The notes under the pieces were generated by a model, which had not been told where the DNA came from, did not search any database, and saw only the letters and a list, made by a program, of their open reading frames with translations. Made by a program: the position numbers and the translations under genes. 18,102 nt of DNA, taken from Chloroflexia bacterium. GTDB taxonomy: Bacteria > Chloroflexota > Chloroflexia > Thermomicrobiales > UBA6265. How positions within the stretch are numbered: position 1 is the stretch's first letter; every line of letters begins with the position of its first letter. The stretch spans positions 1 through 18,102 of the forward strand of contig JACCVE010000216.1 in assembly GCA_013698285.1 (NCBI GenBank), given 5' to 3'. This document shows positions 7,739-14,907 of this stretch, piece by piece.

Positions 7739-9217
7739 CTATTGGTCTCCCCGGGGTGCCTCGACGTAGAGGACTTCTTCGTCCTCCTCCTCGGCGGACG
7801 GGTCGAAGCGGCGGCTCCAGGCCGGGTCGCGCTGCCGCGCGATACCGTAGGTCGCCGCCATCACCACGGCGGGGACGATGAGGCTCAGGTACCACGTCTG
7901 GGCGATCGAGAGGCCCAGCTCGACGTGGTAGCCGGCGACGAAGAGCATGCCGATGTAGGTCAGGAAGCCGACCCCGATCGTCAGCCGCACCGGCGCCTGG
8001 GCGGGAGGCTGGAGGTACTCGAACCGGGGCACGTCGCGGCCCCGGTTCGTGCGGTCCAGCCAGGGGGCCAGGAAGATCAGGGTGAAGATGATGCCCGGGA
8101 AAACGATGCCGCCGATGAACTGCGGTCCGATGGTGCCGATCGGGGTGGTCAGGGTCAGGCTGGCCGGGACGATGTCCAGGAAGCCATAGACCCAGAGCAG
8201 GTACCAGTCGGGCTTGACGGCCGGGGTGCCGGGACCGGGAGGTCCGTAGGCGGCCAGGGGATGGATCTCGAACAGGGCCGAGAGGATGAACAGGGCCCCG
8301 AACATCAGTAGGAACAACTGACCAGCCAGCAGGGCCTGGTAGGGCCAGGCAGGGACGCCGAGGACCCGGCCGGGCTCGGCCAGCTTGCGGGCGTACCCCG
8401 GCTGACTGTGCTTGTTCTTGACGATCAGCAGGATGTGGGCGGCCGTCGTCAGGGCGATCAGGGCCGGGACGACGAAGATGTGCAGGGTATAGAGGCGGGG
8501 CAGGCTGCCCAGGGTCGGGAAGGCACCGCCGAAGAACAGCTCGGCCGCGACGTTGCCCACCCAGGGGATCGAGCGGGCGATGGAGTAGCCGATGCCGGTG
8601 GCCGTTACCGCGTAGGAGTCGAATGGCAGGGCGTACCCGAGGAAGCCCGCCACCAGGGTCAGGATCAGCATCACCACGCCGATGATCCAGTTCAGTTCCC
8701 GCGGCCGCCGGTAGGTGCCGAAGAAGAAGATCCGGATCAGGTGGAGCAGCGTCGCGAGGACCATCACGTGGGCGGCCCAGTGATGGACGTTACGGAACAG
8801 GTTGGCGACCGGGATCGACTCGATCAGGCGGACGCTGGCGTAGGCCTCGGGCAACTCCTGACCATCGACCTCGACCGGGGCGCTGGACGGGATGTAGATC
8901 AAGCCGAGATAGATGCCGGTGACGATGAGGATGATGAAGGCAAAGGCCGCCATCTCGCCCAGGAAGAACGTCGTGTGGACCGGGAAGGCCTTCCGCCCGT
9001 ACTTCGCATTGAGCCCCGTGACGTCGAGCCGCTCCTCGACCCAACCGGCCCGCGAGGCGTCACGCTTGGCCGCCCGGGGAGCCGCCACCCGGCGACCCTC
9101 GCCGGTGCGAGGGACCTGGCGTGGGGCCGTGCGGGGCGCGGCTCTCCCGCCCGGGCGAACTTCGCTCGCCGGCATGATGGTGACCGGGGGTACCGCCGGA
9201 CCGCGTTGGTCTGTCAT
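7739..9217 (-). CDS. cytochrome b of a bc-type quinol oxidase complex (fused b6 and subunit IV regions)
   Basis: Role: the membrane core of a cytochrome bc complex; it oxidises quinol at the outer Qo site and passes electrons to the Rieske centre and through two b hemes. Seen: an Arg/Ala-rich cytoplasmic N-terminus of about 75 aa, then the four-helix b6 region. One histidine pair lies in VHHWAAHVMVLATLLH (14 residues apart) and the other in LHIFVVPALIALTTAAH (15 apart). The subunit-IV-like region has the Qo motif as PDWY (in KPDWYLLWVYGF) and further hydrophobic helices; the protein ends in an acidic tail (SAEEEDEEVLY). At 492 aa it contains no cysteine. GAGG lies 10 nt before the start. It follows the Rieske gene by 55 bp in the same unit. 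Confidence 0.93.
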   Translation of the reverse strand: MTDQRGPAVPPVTIMPASEVRPGGRAAPRTAPRQVPRTGEGRRVAAPRAAKRDASRAGWVEERLDVTGLNAKYGRKAFPVHTTFFLGEMAAFAFIILIVTGIYLGLIYIPSSAPVEVDGQELPEAYASVRLIESIPVANLFRNVHHWAAHVMVLATLLHLIRIFFFGTYRRPRELNWIIGVVMLILTLVAGFLGYALPFDSYAVTATGIGYSIARSIPWVGNVAAELFFGGAFPTLGSLPRLYTLHIFVVPALIALTTAAHILLIVKNKHSQPGYARKLAEPGRVLGVPAWPYQALLAGQLFLLMFGALFILSALFEIHPLAAYGPPGPGTPAVKPDWYLLWVYGFLDIVPASLTLTTPIGTIGPQFIGGIVFPGIIFTLIFLAPWLDRTNRGRDVPRFEYLQPPAQAPVRLTIGVGFLTYIGMLFVAGYHVELGLSIAQTWYLSLIVPAVVMAATYGIARQRDPAWSRRFDPSAEEEDEEVLYVEAPRGDQ

Positions 9218-9272
9218 GGGCTGATGTCCTCACCGGCCGGGATCACCGGGTAGATGGAGAATCGAGCGATCG

Positions 9273-9860
9273 TCAGGAGGGGCCGATCGGGCCCGAGAAC
9301 CGGCCGGCCACCGAGATGATCCCCTCGGGCGTCACGGACAGCTCGATCGATGGGAGGGCGCGGTCAGCGGGTCCGCCGGTCACCTCGGCCTCGGCTGTCG
9401 GGTCGAACTGGCTGTTGTGGCACGGGCAAGCGATGTTTCCGTCCTGGTTCAAGTCGGCGTAGACCACGCAGCCGAGATGCGTGCAGATCGCGCTGTAGGC
9501 GACCAATCCCTCGGCGCCCTCGCCGTCGCCCAGGCGGACGATCTGGATCAGGTTGGTCTGGTTGTCGTCCTTGCCCTGAGGGAACGCCTGGATACCGTCC
9601 CCGACCGCGAGGTCGGACGCCATCACCGGCTGTCCCGCCGTGCCACCGCCGGCGTTGGAGGCATAGACCAGCGGATCGCCCGATGCCACCTCCGATTGCT
9701 GCTGGCTCAGGGCCCGCAGGGCCAGGGCCGGCAGGGCAAAGGCCAGGGCGAAGGCGCCGTACCCCGCCCGGATCAGCCACTTCAGCGCCCGGCGGCGGTT
9801 GACCATCCAGTGCTCGTCCACCTCGGGGGCCGGGGACCGCGTCCCGGTCACGTTGTCCAT
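9273..9860 (-). CDS. Rieske [2Fe-2S] iron-sulfur protein of the bc complex
   Basis: Role: carries electrons from quinol at the Qo site of cytochrome b to a c-type or other acceptor on the outside of the membrane. Seen: a Tat-like start (NRRRALKWL, 21-29) running into one hydrophobic anchor (about 30-50), consistent with Tat insertion as an uncleaved anchor. The cluster-binding boxes are CTHLGC (126-131) and CPCH (145-148). Predicted ligands are Cys126, His128, Cys145 and His148; Cys131 and Cys147 should form the disulfide. The protein is 195 aa and complete. GAGGAGA precedes the ATG by about 8-9 nt. It lies between the 4-TM gene (62 bp upstream) and cytochrome b (55 bp downstream), which supports one complex and one transcript. 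Confidence 0.94.
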   Translation of the reverse strand: MDNVTGTRSPAPEVDEHWMVNRRRALKWLIRAGYGAFALAFALPALALRALSQQQSEVASGDPLVYASNAGGGTAGQPVMASDLAVGDGIQAFPQGKDDNQTNLIQIVRLGDGEGAEGLVAYSAICTHLGCVVYADLNQDGNIACPCHNSQFDPTAEAEVTGGPADRALPSIELSVTPEGIISVAGRFSGPIGPS

Positions 9861-9922
9861 TCGATTCGTCTCCTCACGTGTCGCGTCCTATGGGGTCACG
9901 TCATCGGCGGCTAGGCCCCGGC

Positions 9923-10384
9923 TCACCAGGGCACGCCGTCGTTGCGGTCATCGAAGTGGGCCTCGTCGCCGACGAAGGCCTCCTTGTAGAAGACCAGGAT
10001 CACCGCCAGCAGGATGGAACCGACCCCGGCCAGCCAGCCGATCGCCCAGACGTCCCAATCCGAGACCAGACCGATCCCCAGCGCGACGGAGACGGCAAAC
10101 AGCACCAGGGAGGCGACGATGATCGCCACCGTCAGCGGATTCGTGAGACGGGGGGGAACCAGGCCCGGCTCCAACTGGCGCCCCTCGGAGACCACCGAGA
10201 TGAGTCCCTCGACCGCGAAGATGACGAGGGTCACGGCCAGGGCGACGAGCCCGATCTCCAACTCATTGAAGGAGAAGACCGGTTCGTCATTCCCACCCCG
10301 GCCGAAATAGGACAGGGCGGTCAGGAGCGCCGCGACGGCCGCGATCCCGAGCGTCACGAACGGTAGCCTGGGGGAATTGTCCAT
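9923..10384 (-). CDS. four-helix membrane protein, first gene of the bc cluster
   Basis: I do not recognise the family. Seen: 153 aa from ATG 10384, which has GGAG six bases upstream; an in-frame extension to 10441 is less likely. Four hydrophobic segments lie at about 9-27, 44-65, 85-107 and 112-132. The first loop contains a short Gly/acidic stretch (RGGNDEP) and the second loop is longer, with EGRQLEPGLVPPRL. The C-terminus is acidic and ends DEAHFDDRNDGVPW. There is no CxxCH, so it is not a c-type cytochrome, and no conserved His pair suggests heme b. Its position 62 bp before the Rieske gene on the same strand suggests a small accessory or assembly subunit of the bc complex. That is inference from context only. 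Confidence 0.8.
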   Translation of the reverse strand: MDNSPRLPFVTLGIAAVAALLTALSYFGRGGNDEPVFSFNELEIGLVALAVTLVIFAVEGLISVVSEGRQLEPGLVPPRLTNPLTVAIIVASLVLFAVSVALGIGLVSDWDVWAIGWLAGVGSILLAVILVFYKEAFVGDEAHFDDRNDGVPW

Positions 10385-10483
10385 GGGTGACTCCGTGCGG
10401 ATGTCGTGCGTCCCGGCAAAGCCATGCGAAGCCCTTGCCAACGGGTGTGACGGCGATGTCGTTGCAACCCCGGTGCCAGTGAT

Positions 10484-10500
10484 GGCCAGCGTATCTGGCC
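10484..10500. repeat. inverted repeat, possible operator or leader hairpin
   Basis: GGCCAG, a 5-nt spacer CGTAT, then CTGGCC form a perfect 6+6 inverted repeat 100 bp before the start of the first bc-cluster gene. It could be a protein-binding site or an RNA hairpin in the leader. The symmetry is seen; any role is inferred. Confidence 0.4.
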
Positions 10501-10570
10501 CGGCTCCTCCGGGTCCCGCCCTCTGCCGCTGTGGTCAATGATGCTCTACCGAATCAATCTTCTCTCGTCC

Positions 10571-10602
10571 CCCCCGGCGGGCACGCCCGACATCTCCGGG
10601 GG
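10571..10602. repeat. GC-rich inverted repeat downstream of the MobA-like gene
   Basis: CCCCCGG (10571-10577) and CCGGGGG (10596-10602) can form a 7-bp stem, and the 18-nt loop contains a nested CGGGC/GCCCG pair. It lies 124 bp beyond the MobA-like stop on the minus strand, so it could end that transcript. No T-run follows. Confidence 0.35.
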
Positions 10603-10725
10603 CATGCTACAGAGACCCTCCACGGCCACGCGGACGCGCCCGCGCGAGCCAGGACACCTGAAACGATCGTGATCCGTCGGGGGTGGCGAGGAGGCCGACG
10701 CGGTCGATCCCGGCGTCGCGTGGCA

Positions 10726-11484
10726 CTAGCCCGAGGACCAGCGAGCGACCAGGGCGGCGAACGCCTCGGGAGTATCGACGTCGGGTGGAAGATCGGTGTC
10801 GACCTCGACGTGTCGGACTTCCCCGGCACGGCGACGCAGCACGTCCCGCGCTCCGGTGTCGCCGGACAGCGTTAGGAGCTCGGGGACGAGGCACCGTTCA
10901 AAGAGGACGGGGTGCCCCGGCACTCCCCGGTAGGATGGCCGGACGATGGCGGCCCCGGCCCCCACATGGACGGCGATGACCGCGTCGATCACGGCGGTGG
11001 AGACCTCCGGCTGGTCGCCCAGCAGGACCAGGACGGCCCCGGAGCGAGGGGAGATCGCCGCCACCCCGGCACGGAGGGAACTCGCCTGACCATCGAGGTA
11101 GTCGGGATTGACGATGACCTGGTGTCCGGTGTCTCCCACGGCGGCCACGACCCGGTCCGCCTCAAACCCGACCACGACCAGCACCTCGTCCAACCGAGAG
11201 GCGATCGCCGCCCGGAGGACGTGCCGGAGAAGCGGCTCGCCACGGAGCGGCAGGAGCGGCTTCGGCGCACCCATCCGCGTCGAACGCCCGGCGGCGAGCA
11301 CGATGCCCGACACGCCCGACGAGCCTCGTTGACTCGACGGTCGGACCGGGTCGGTCTGGCCTCGTGTGCGTGGGGATATGTCGCGTTGGGGGACGACGAA
11401 TCCGGCTCTCACGCCGCCTGCTACCCCGCCGCCTGCTGCCTTGCCGCCTGCTGCCCCGCCATGGTCCGGGGCCGGATTCGTCAC
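10726..11484 (-). CDS. MobA-like nucleotidyltransferase (probable molybdopterin cytidylyltransferase)
   Basis: Role: by family and context it probably adds CMP to molybdopterin to make the MCD cofactor used by xanthine-oxidase-family hydroxylases such as CO dehydrogenase. Seen: the nucleotide-binding start GIVLAAGRSTRMGAPKPLL, VGFEADRV, the acceptor-site motif LLGDQPEVS, and the late motif YRGVPGHPVLF, all typical of the MocA/MobA group. The start is ambiguous. GTG 11484 overlaps the XdhC stop as GTGA with GGAG five bases upstream, giving 252 aa. GTG 11313 would remove a 57-aa Gly/Ala-rich extension and start directly at the fold, as most homologues do. The extension contains a 15-bp triple repeat. 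Last gene of the four-gene maturation set. CTP over GTP specificity is inferred from the neighbours. Confidence 0.88.
   Translation of the reverse strand: MTNPAPDHGGAAGGKAAGGGVAGGVRAGFVVPQRDISPRTRGQTDPVRPSSQRGSSGVSGIVLAAGRSTRMGAPKPLLPLRGEPLLRHVLRAAIASRLDEVLVVVGFEADRVVAAVGDTGHQVIVNPDYLDGQASSLRAGVAAISPRSGAVLVLLGDQPEVSTAVIDAVIAVHVGAGAAIVRPSYRGVPGHPVLFERCLVPELLTLSGDTGARDVLRRRAGEVRHVEVDTDLPPDVDTPEAFAALVARWSSG
11413..11457. repeat. 15-bp tandem repeat, three copies
   Basis: Three adjacent 15-bp units (GCCGCCTGCTRCCYY-like on the plus strand; first copy GCCGCCTGCTACCCC) differ at only a few positions. Read on the minus strand in the MobA-like frame they encode GAAGG, KAAGG and GVAGG. The unit is a multiple of three, so copy-number change would keep the frame. 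Confidence 0.8.
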
Positions 11485-12308
11485 CCCGGCTCCGGCCGGG
11501 CGACGGCACCGCGGATGCTGCCGGTGGCTCCGGTGAGCATCCCGCCCGGACGGCCGTGCCGCACCGCGATGATCTCGGCCAGGATCGCGACGGCCATCTC
11601 CTCCGGGCTCTGAGCCCCGATATTCAACCCGATCGGGCCCCGGATGCGGGCGATCTGGTCCCCGGCGATGCCCGCCTCGCGGAGCCGCTGACGCCGGTCC
11701 TCGTGGGTTCGGCGGCTGCCGATCGCGCCGATGTAGGCGGCGTCCGTCGCCAGAGCGGCGGAGAGGGCCGGTTCGTCGAACTTGGGATCGTGCGTCAAGA
11801 CGGCGATCGCGGCCCGGCTGGTCAGTCCGAGCGCGGGCAGGGCCTCGTCGGGCCAGGCCACCACTAGGTCCTGGACGACCGGGAACCGCTCTCGCGTCGC
11901 CAGGGTCGCCCTCGCGTCCGTGACCACCACCCGGTATCCCAAGGGAACAGCCAGGTTGGCCAGTGCCTGGGCGGCGTGGACCGCGCCGCAGATAACGAGC
12001 GTGAACGGGGCGGGATAGGTCTGGATGAAGACCGTCGCCCCTCCGGCGCCGTCGGTCTCGTACTCCCGCGTCTCCGACCGGTCCTCGTCGAGCAGCGCCC
12101 GGGCATTGGCGAGGACCCGCCGGTCCAGGCCGGCCCCCAGGGTGCCGACTGTCTCCTCCCCCGAGACGAACAGCTTGGTGCCGAGCGGCTCGCCGGCGAT
12201 CACGGTCGCCACGGCGGCTGGCCGTCCCCGCGAGATGGCGTCTCGCAGGGCGACGTGGACCGTCGTCAGGGTGCGTTCGACCGAGGTCGCCTCGTCGCTC
12301 ATCGTCAC
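11481..12308 (-). CDS. XdhC/CoxF-family molybdenum hydroxylase maturation protein
   Basis: Role (family): XdhC-type proteins bind the molybdenum cofactor, support its sulfuration and deliver it to xanthine dehydrogenase or CO dehydrogenase. Seen: 275 aa with an N-terminal XdhC/CoxI-like region (about 25-75, GTLGAGLDRRVLANARALL) and a Rossmann-like C-terminal domain from about 100. That domain has VICGAVHAAQAL, GYRVVVTDAR, the conserved AYIGAIGSRRTHEDRR, and GPIGLNIGAQSPEEMAVAILAEI near the end. The normal GAGHVA turn reads GAVHAA (108-113). The Cys of the GGCVEG motif seen in the CoxI group is absent, closer to CoxF-like proteins. GTG 12308 overlaps the VWA gene stop as GTGA with AAGGAGAGG upstream; an ATG two codons later is the alternative. 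Confidence 0.9.
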   Translation of the reverse strand: MTMSDEATSVERTLTTVHVALRDAISRGRPAAVATVIAGEPLGTKLFVSGEETVGTLGAGLDRRVLANARALLDEDRSETREYETDGAGGATVFIQTYPAPFTLVICGAVHAAQALANLAVPLGYRVVVTDARATLATRERFPVVQDLVVAWPDEALPALGLTSRAAIAVLTHDPKFDEPALSAALATDAAYIGAIGSRRTHEDRRQRLREAGIAGDQIARIRGPIGLNIGAQSPEEMAVAILAEIIAVRHGRPGGMLTGATGSIRGAVARPEPG

Positions 12309-13675
12309 CTGATCCTCTCCTTACCCCCGGCCAGAGGCGACCCGGCCCGGCTCGCCGCCGGGACGGGGACGTGGCGGCGGAGGGGCGGCGTGTCCCGGAC
12401 CGAGCTCAGCAGTTCCGCCAGGGCCGCCAGGCTGGCCAGGTTGTGGACGGGGAGGAAATGGTCCGTGAACGGCAGGGCGGCCCGCATGCCCTGGGTCAAC
12501 GGTTGGTACCCCGGCGCCCCGAGGAGGGGGTTGAGCCAGACCAGGCGTCGACACGAGCGCTGCAACCGGGCCATCTCCCGGCCGAGCAGGTCCGGTTCGC
12601 CCCGATCCCAGCCGTCGCTGATCAGGACTACGGTGGCGCCCGACCGCAGGACCCGGCGACTCCAGCGATAGTTGAACGTCTTGACTGCCTCGCCGATCCG
12701 GGTCCCGCCCGACCAGTCCTCGACCGACCCGGCGACGTCCTGGATCGCCCGGTCGACGTCACGCCGCCGCAATTCGCGGGTGATCCGGGTTAGACGGGTG
12801 CCGAAGACGAAGACCTCGACCTCGTCGAGGCCGTGTTCGAGGGCGTGGACGAAGCGCAGGAGGAGGCGCGAGTAGCGATCCATCGAGCCAGAGATGTCGC
12901 AGATCAGGACCAGGGGTCGCATCCGCTCTCGCCGCCTCCGGCGTCGCAGGTCGATCGGGACGCCGCCGTGGGCCATGCTGGCGCGCAGGGTGCGCCGGTA
13001 GTCGATGAACCGGCCAGAGACGGCCGCCTCCCGCCGCCGGGTCTCGCGAGAGCCCAGCTTCCACGTCATCCCCTCGATGATGCGGCGGGCCTCGGCCGCC
13101 TCGGCCGGGGTGAATTGGGCGAAGTCCTTCTCCCGCAGCGCTTCCCGGGCACTGAAGATCACCACGTCCTCGGGCGGGGCCTCGATGTCCTCGGCGTCGC
13201 CGTCGAGCGGCTCGTCCTCGGTCCCCTCGACGGCGAGCAGGGTCCGGATTTCCTCCGGGCCATCGTCACCCTCAGCCCCGTCTCGCTGGCCGCCCGGGTC
13301 GGGCTCGGCGGGCTCGCCCCCCGCGAACGGCGGCGCCATCATCTCCGGCAGGAACGCCTCGACCGGCAACGGCTGGGAACCGGCCAGCTCGCGCCAGAAC
13401 CGGGCGAAGGCGGCATCGAAGGCGGGACCCTGTTCGGGCCGGGTGACCGTCGTGGCCCGGCAGGCAACATAGACCTCCCGGTGGCGGCGGAGGTCGACCA
13501 CCGCCAGCGCCTCGACCAGGCTGATGAGCTGGCCCGACCCCAACGGCAAGCCAGCCTGCCGCAGGTCATGGCCGAACCGGGCCAGATTGGCGCGGACCCG
13601 GTCCTCGGAGACGCCGGCGACGACCCGATCGAGGGTCTCCCGCGCCGTCTCGACCATGTGTGGGCCACCCCCCAT
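12305..13675 (-). CDS. VWA-domain protein, CoxE-like
   Basis: Role (family): CoxE-type VWA proteins partner a MoxR ATPase, and in Oligotropha the pair is needed to mature the Mo/Cu site of CO dehydrogenase. Seen: 456 aa with a helical N-terminal half, a strongly acidic linker at about 119-170, an Arg-rich stretch (RRRRRRERMRP, 244-254), then a VWA domain with a complete MIDAS. The MIDAS residues are DISGSM (Asp260, Ser262, Ser264), Thr325 in GGTRIG and Asp354 in ISDGWD. The C-terminus has GYQPLTQGMRAALPFTDHF, typical of CoxE. Its ATG overlaps the MoxR stop as TGATG; Met7 (13657) follows a G-rich stretch and may be the real start. Metal binding is expected from the intact motif. Confidence 0.93.
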   Translation of the reverse strand: MGGGPHMVETARETLDRVVAGVSEDRVRANLARFGHDLRQAGLPLGSGQLISLVEALAVVDLRRHREVYVACRATTVTRPEQGPAFDAAFARFWRELAGSQPLPVEAFLPEMMAPPFAGGEPAEPDPGGQRDGAEGDDGPEEIRTLLAVEGTEDEPLDGDAEDIEAPPEDVVIFSAREALREKDFAQFTPAEAAEARRIIEGMTWKLGSRETRRREAAVSGRFIDYRRTLRASMAHGGVPIDLRRRRRRERMRPLVLICDISGSMDRYSRLLLRFVHALEHGLDEVEVFVFGTRLTRITRELRRRDVDRAIQDVAGSVEDWSGGTRIGEAVKTFNYRWSRRVLRSGATVVLISDGWDRGEPDLLGREMARLQRSCRRLVWLNPLLGAPGYQPLTQGMRAALPFTDHFLPVHNLASLAALAELLSSVRDTPPLRRHVPVPAASRAGSPLAGGKERIR

Positions 13676-14667
13676 CAGGAGGCAGCCGCCCGGACGGCCC
13701 GGCTGACGAGGCCGTTGGCCCGCTCGCCCCGGACCGCCTCGACGTCCTCTTGATACTTCAGGATCACGCCCAGGGTCTGCTCGACCGTATCCGGCGACAA
13801 CTCGGCGCTACCGAGGGCCAGCAGGGCCCGGGTCCAGTCCATCGTCTCGGCCATGCCCGGCGGTTTGAAGAGGTCGACCTCGCGCAGGCCCTGGGTGAAG
13901 GCGCAGATCTGGCGGGCCAGGTCCTTCGGCGCCTCCGGCACCCGGGCTTGGAGGATGCGGAACTCCTTCTCGATGGTCGGGAAGTCAATCCAGTAGTAGA
14001 GGCAGCGACGCTTCAGGGCGTCGTGGATCTCGCGGGTCCGGTTCGAGGTCAGAATCACGATCGGCAAGTGCTCGGCTCGCATCGTGCCGAGCTCGGGCAC
14101 CGTCACCTGGAAATCAGACAGCAGTTCGAGCAGGAAGGCTTCCAATTCCTGGTCGGCCCGGTCCACCTCGTCGATCAGGAGGACCGGCGCCCGGTCGTGG
14201 GCCGCGTCGATGGCCTGGAGGAGGGGCCGCTTGAGGAGGAAATCCTCCCCGAAGAGGTCGCGCCGGGCGGCTTCGGTCGAGGTCCCCCCAGCGGTCGCCT
14301 CCAGGGTCCGCAGGTAGAGCATCTGGCGGGGGTAGTCCCACTCGTAGATGGCCGAGCTGGCGTCGAGGCCCTCATAGCATTGGAGGCGGATGAGAGGGGC
14401 ATCGAGGATGGTGGCCAGGGTCTTAGCGATCTCGGTCTTGCCGACCCCCGCTTCTCCCTCCAGGAGGAGCGGCTTCTGGAGCCGGAGGGTCAGGAACAGT
14501 GTGGTGGCCAGGCTCCGGTCGGTGATGTAGCGCTCCCCTCGCAGGGCACGCTCGAGGTCCTCCACCCGCTCGAACCGGGTATGGGCGTCGCCCATCCCAA
14601 GGGTCCGCGGCGGACCGTCTGGTGCGGTCGCTACCGCGTGTGCCTCCGAATCGGAGCGAATCCCCAT
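13675..14667 (-). CDS. MoxR-family AAA+ ATPase, CoxD-like
   Basis: Role (family): a ring-forming AAA+ chaperone ATPase working with the VWA protein downstream; CoxD is required for insertion of S and Cu into the CO dehydrogenase active site. Seen, numbering from ATG 14667: Walker A GEAGVGKT (71-78, Lys77), Walker B LLIDE (163-167), sensor-1 TSNR (207-210, Asn209), and the Arg pair KRR near 219-221 in the usual arginine-finger region. The length is 330 aa. I chose 14667 over the open-frame start at 14730 because GGTGG and GGGAGG lie just upstream and the earlier residues have no MoxR homology; GTG 14670 is also possible. First gene of the four-gene set. I see no strong promoter ahead of it. 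Confidence 0.91.
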   Translation of the reverse strand: MGIRSDSEAHAVATAPDGPPRTLGMGDAHTRFERVEDLERALRGERYITDRSLATTLFLTLRLQKPLLLEGEAGVGKTEIAKTLATILDAPLIRLQCYEGLDASSAIYEWDYPRQMLYLRTLEATAGGTSTEAARRDLFGEDFLLKRPLLQAIDAAHDRAPVLLIDEVDRADQELEAFLLELLSDFQVTVPELGTMRAEHLPIVILTSNRTREIHDALKRRCLYYWIDFPTIEKEFRILQARVPEAPKDLARQICAFTQGLREVDLFKPPGMAETMDWTRALLALGSAELSPDTVEQTLGVILKYQEDVEAVRGERANGLVSRAVRAAAS

Positions 14668-14874
14668 CACGTCCACCCGACCTCCCGTCTCATCACCCCA
14701 GCCAGCGGCGCCCGGTCGTCGCTGCCACAACGGTCCTGACTGTCACCAAAGCATAGCGCGGACCACGCCCCCGGAACGTCGCGCCCCGTCACCATCGCCC
14801 CTCCTGCCCCGTTCACCCGACATTCACCGCCCGACGACTGCCGACCCCCACTGCCGACTGCCCCCCGTCCCCTG

Positions 14875-14880
14875 TATACT
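14875..14880 (+). promoter_or_regulatory. putative -10 element of the tRNA-Leu gene
   Basis: TATACT matches the -10 consensus at 5 of 6 positions, and TG directly precedes it. It is 27 bp ahead of the tRNA, leaving a leader of about 20 nt. The -35 region is poor (CTGCCG or nearby). The nonamer ACTGCCGAC occurs twice, at 14837-14845 and 14850-14858, over the expected -35 position. Confidence 0.45.
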
Positions 14881-14907
14881 CCGTCACGGCGTCCGCCGAC
14901 CCACCCG

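Larger units (their letters stand above)
10385..10725. other. intergenic leader region upstream of the bc genes
   Basis: About 340 bp between the MobA-like stop and the 4-TM gene start, both on the minus strand. I see no convincing protein gene and no clear -35/-10 pair. It holds several inverted repeats: CCCCCGG/CCGGGGG at 10571-10577 and 10596-10602; GGCCAG/CTGGCC at 10484-10489 and 10495-10500; the palindrome GTTGCAAC at 10461-10468; and GGCAA/TTGCC at 10415-10419 and 10435-10439. The promoter and leader of the bc transcript should lie here. Confidence 0.6.

Noticed and set aside
10531..10979. Plus-strand open frames upstream of the bc leader.
   Set aside because: Translations are Arg/Pro-rich, lack motifs and run into the antisense of the MobA-like gene.
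11364..11867. Plus-strand open frames over the MobA/XdhC junction.
   Set aside because: They lie opposite two clear maturation genes and have no ribosome-binding site or motif.
13660..14739. A 359-codon plus-strand open frame opposite the MoxR gene.
   Set aside because: The minus strand encodes an unmistakable MoxR ATPase; the antisense frame is long only because GC-rich codons rarely give stops, and its protein has no recognisable motifs.
14745..14754. TATGCT as a -10 for the MoxR operon on the minus strand.
   Set aside because: Only 4 of 6 matches and no acceptable -35 at 16-18 bp.
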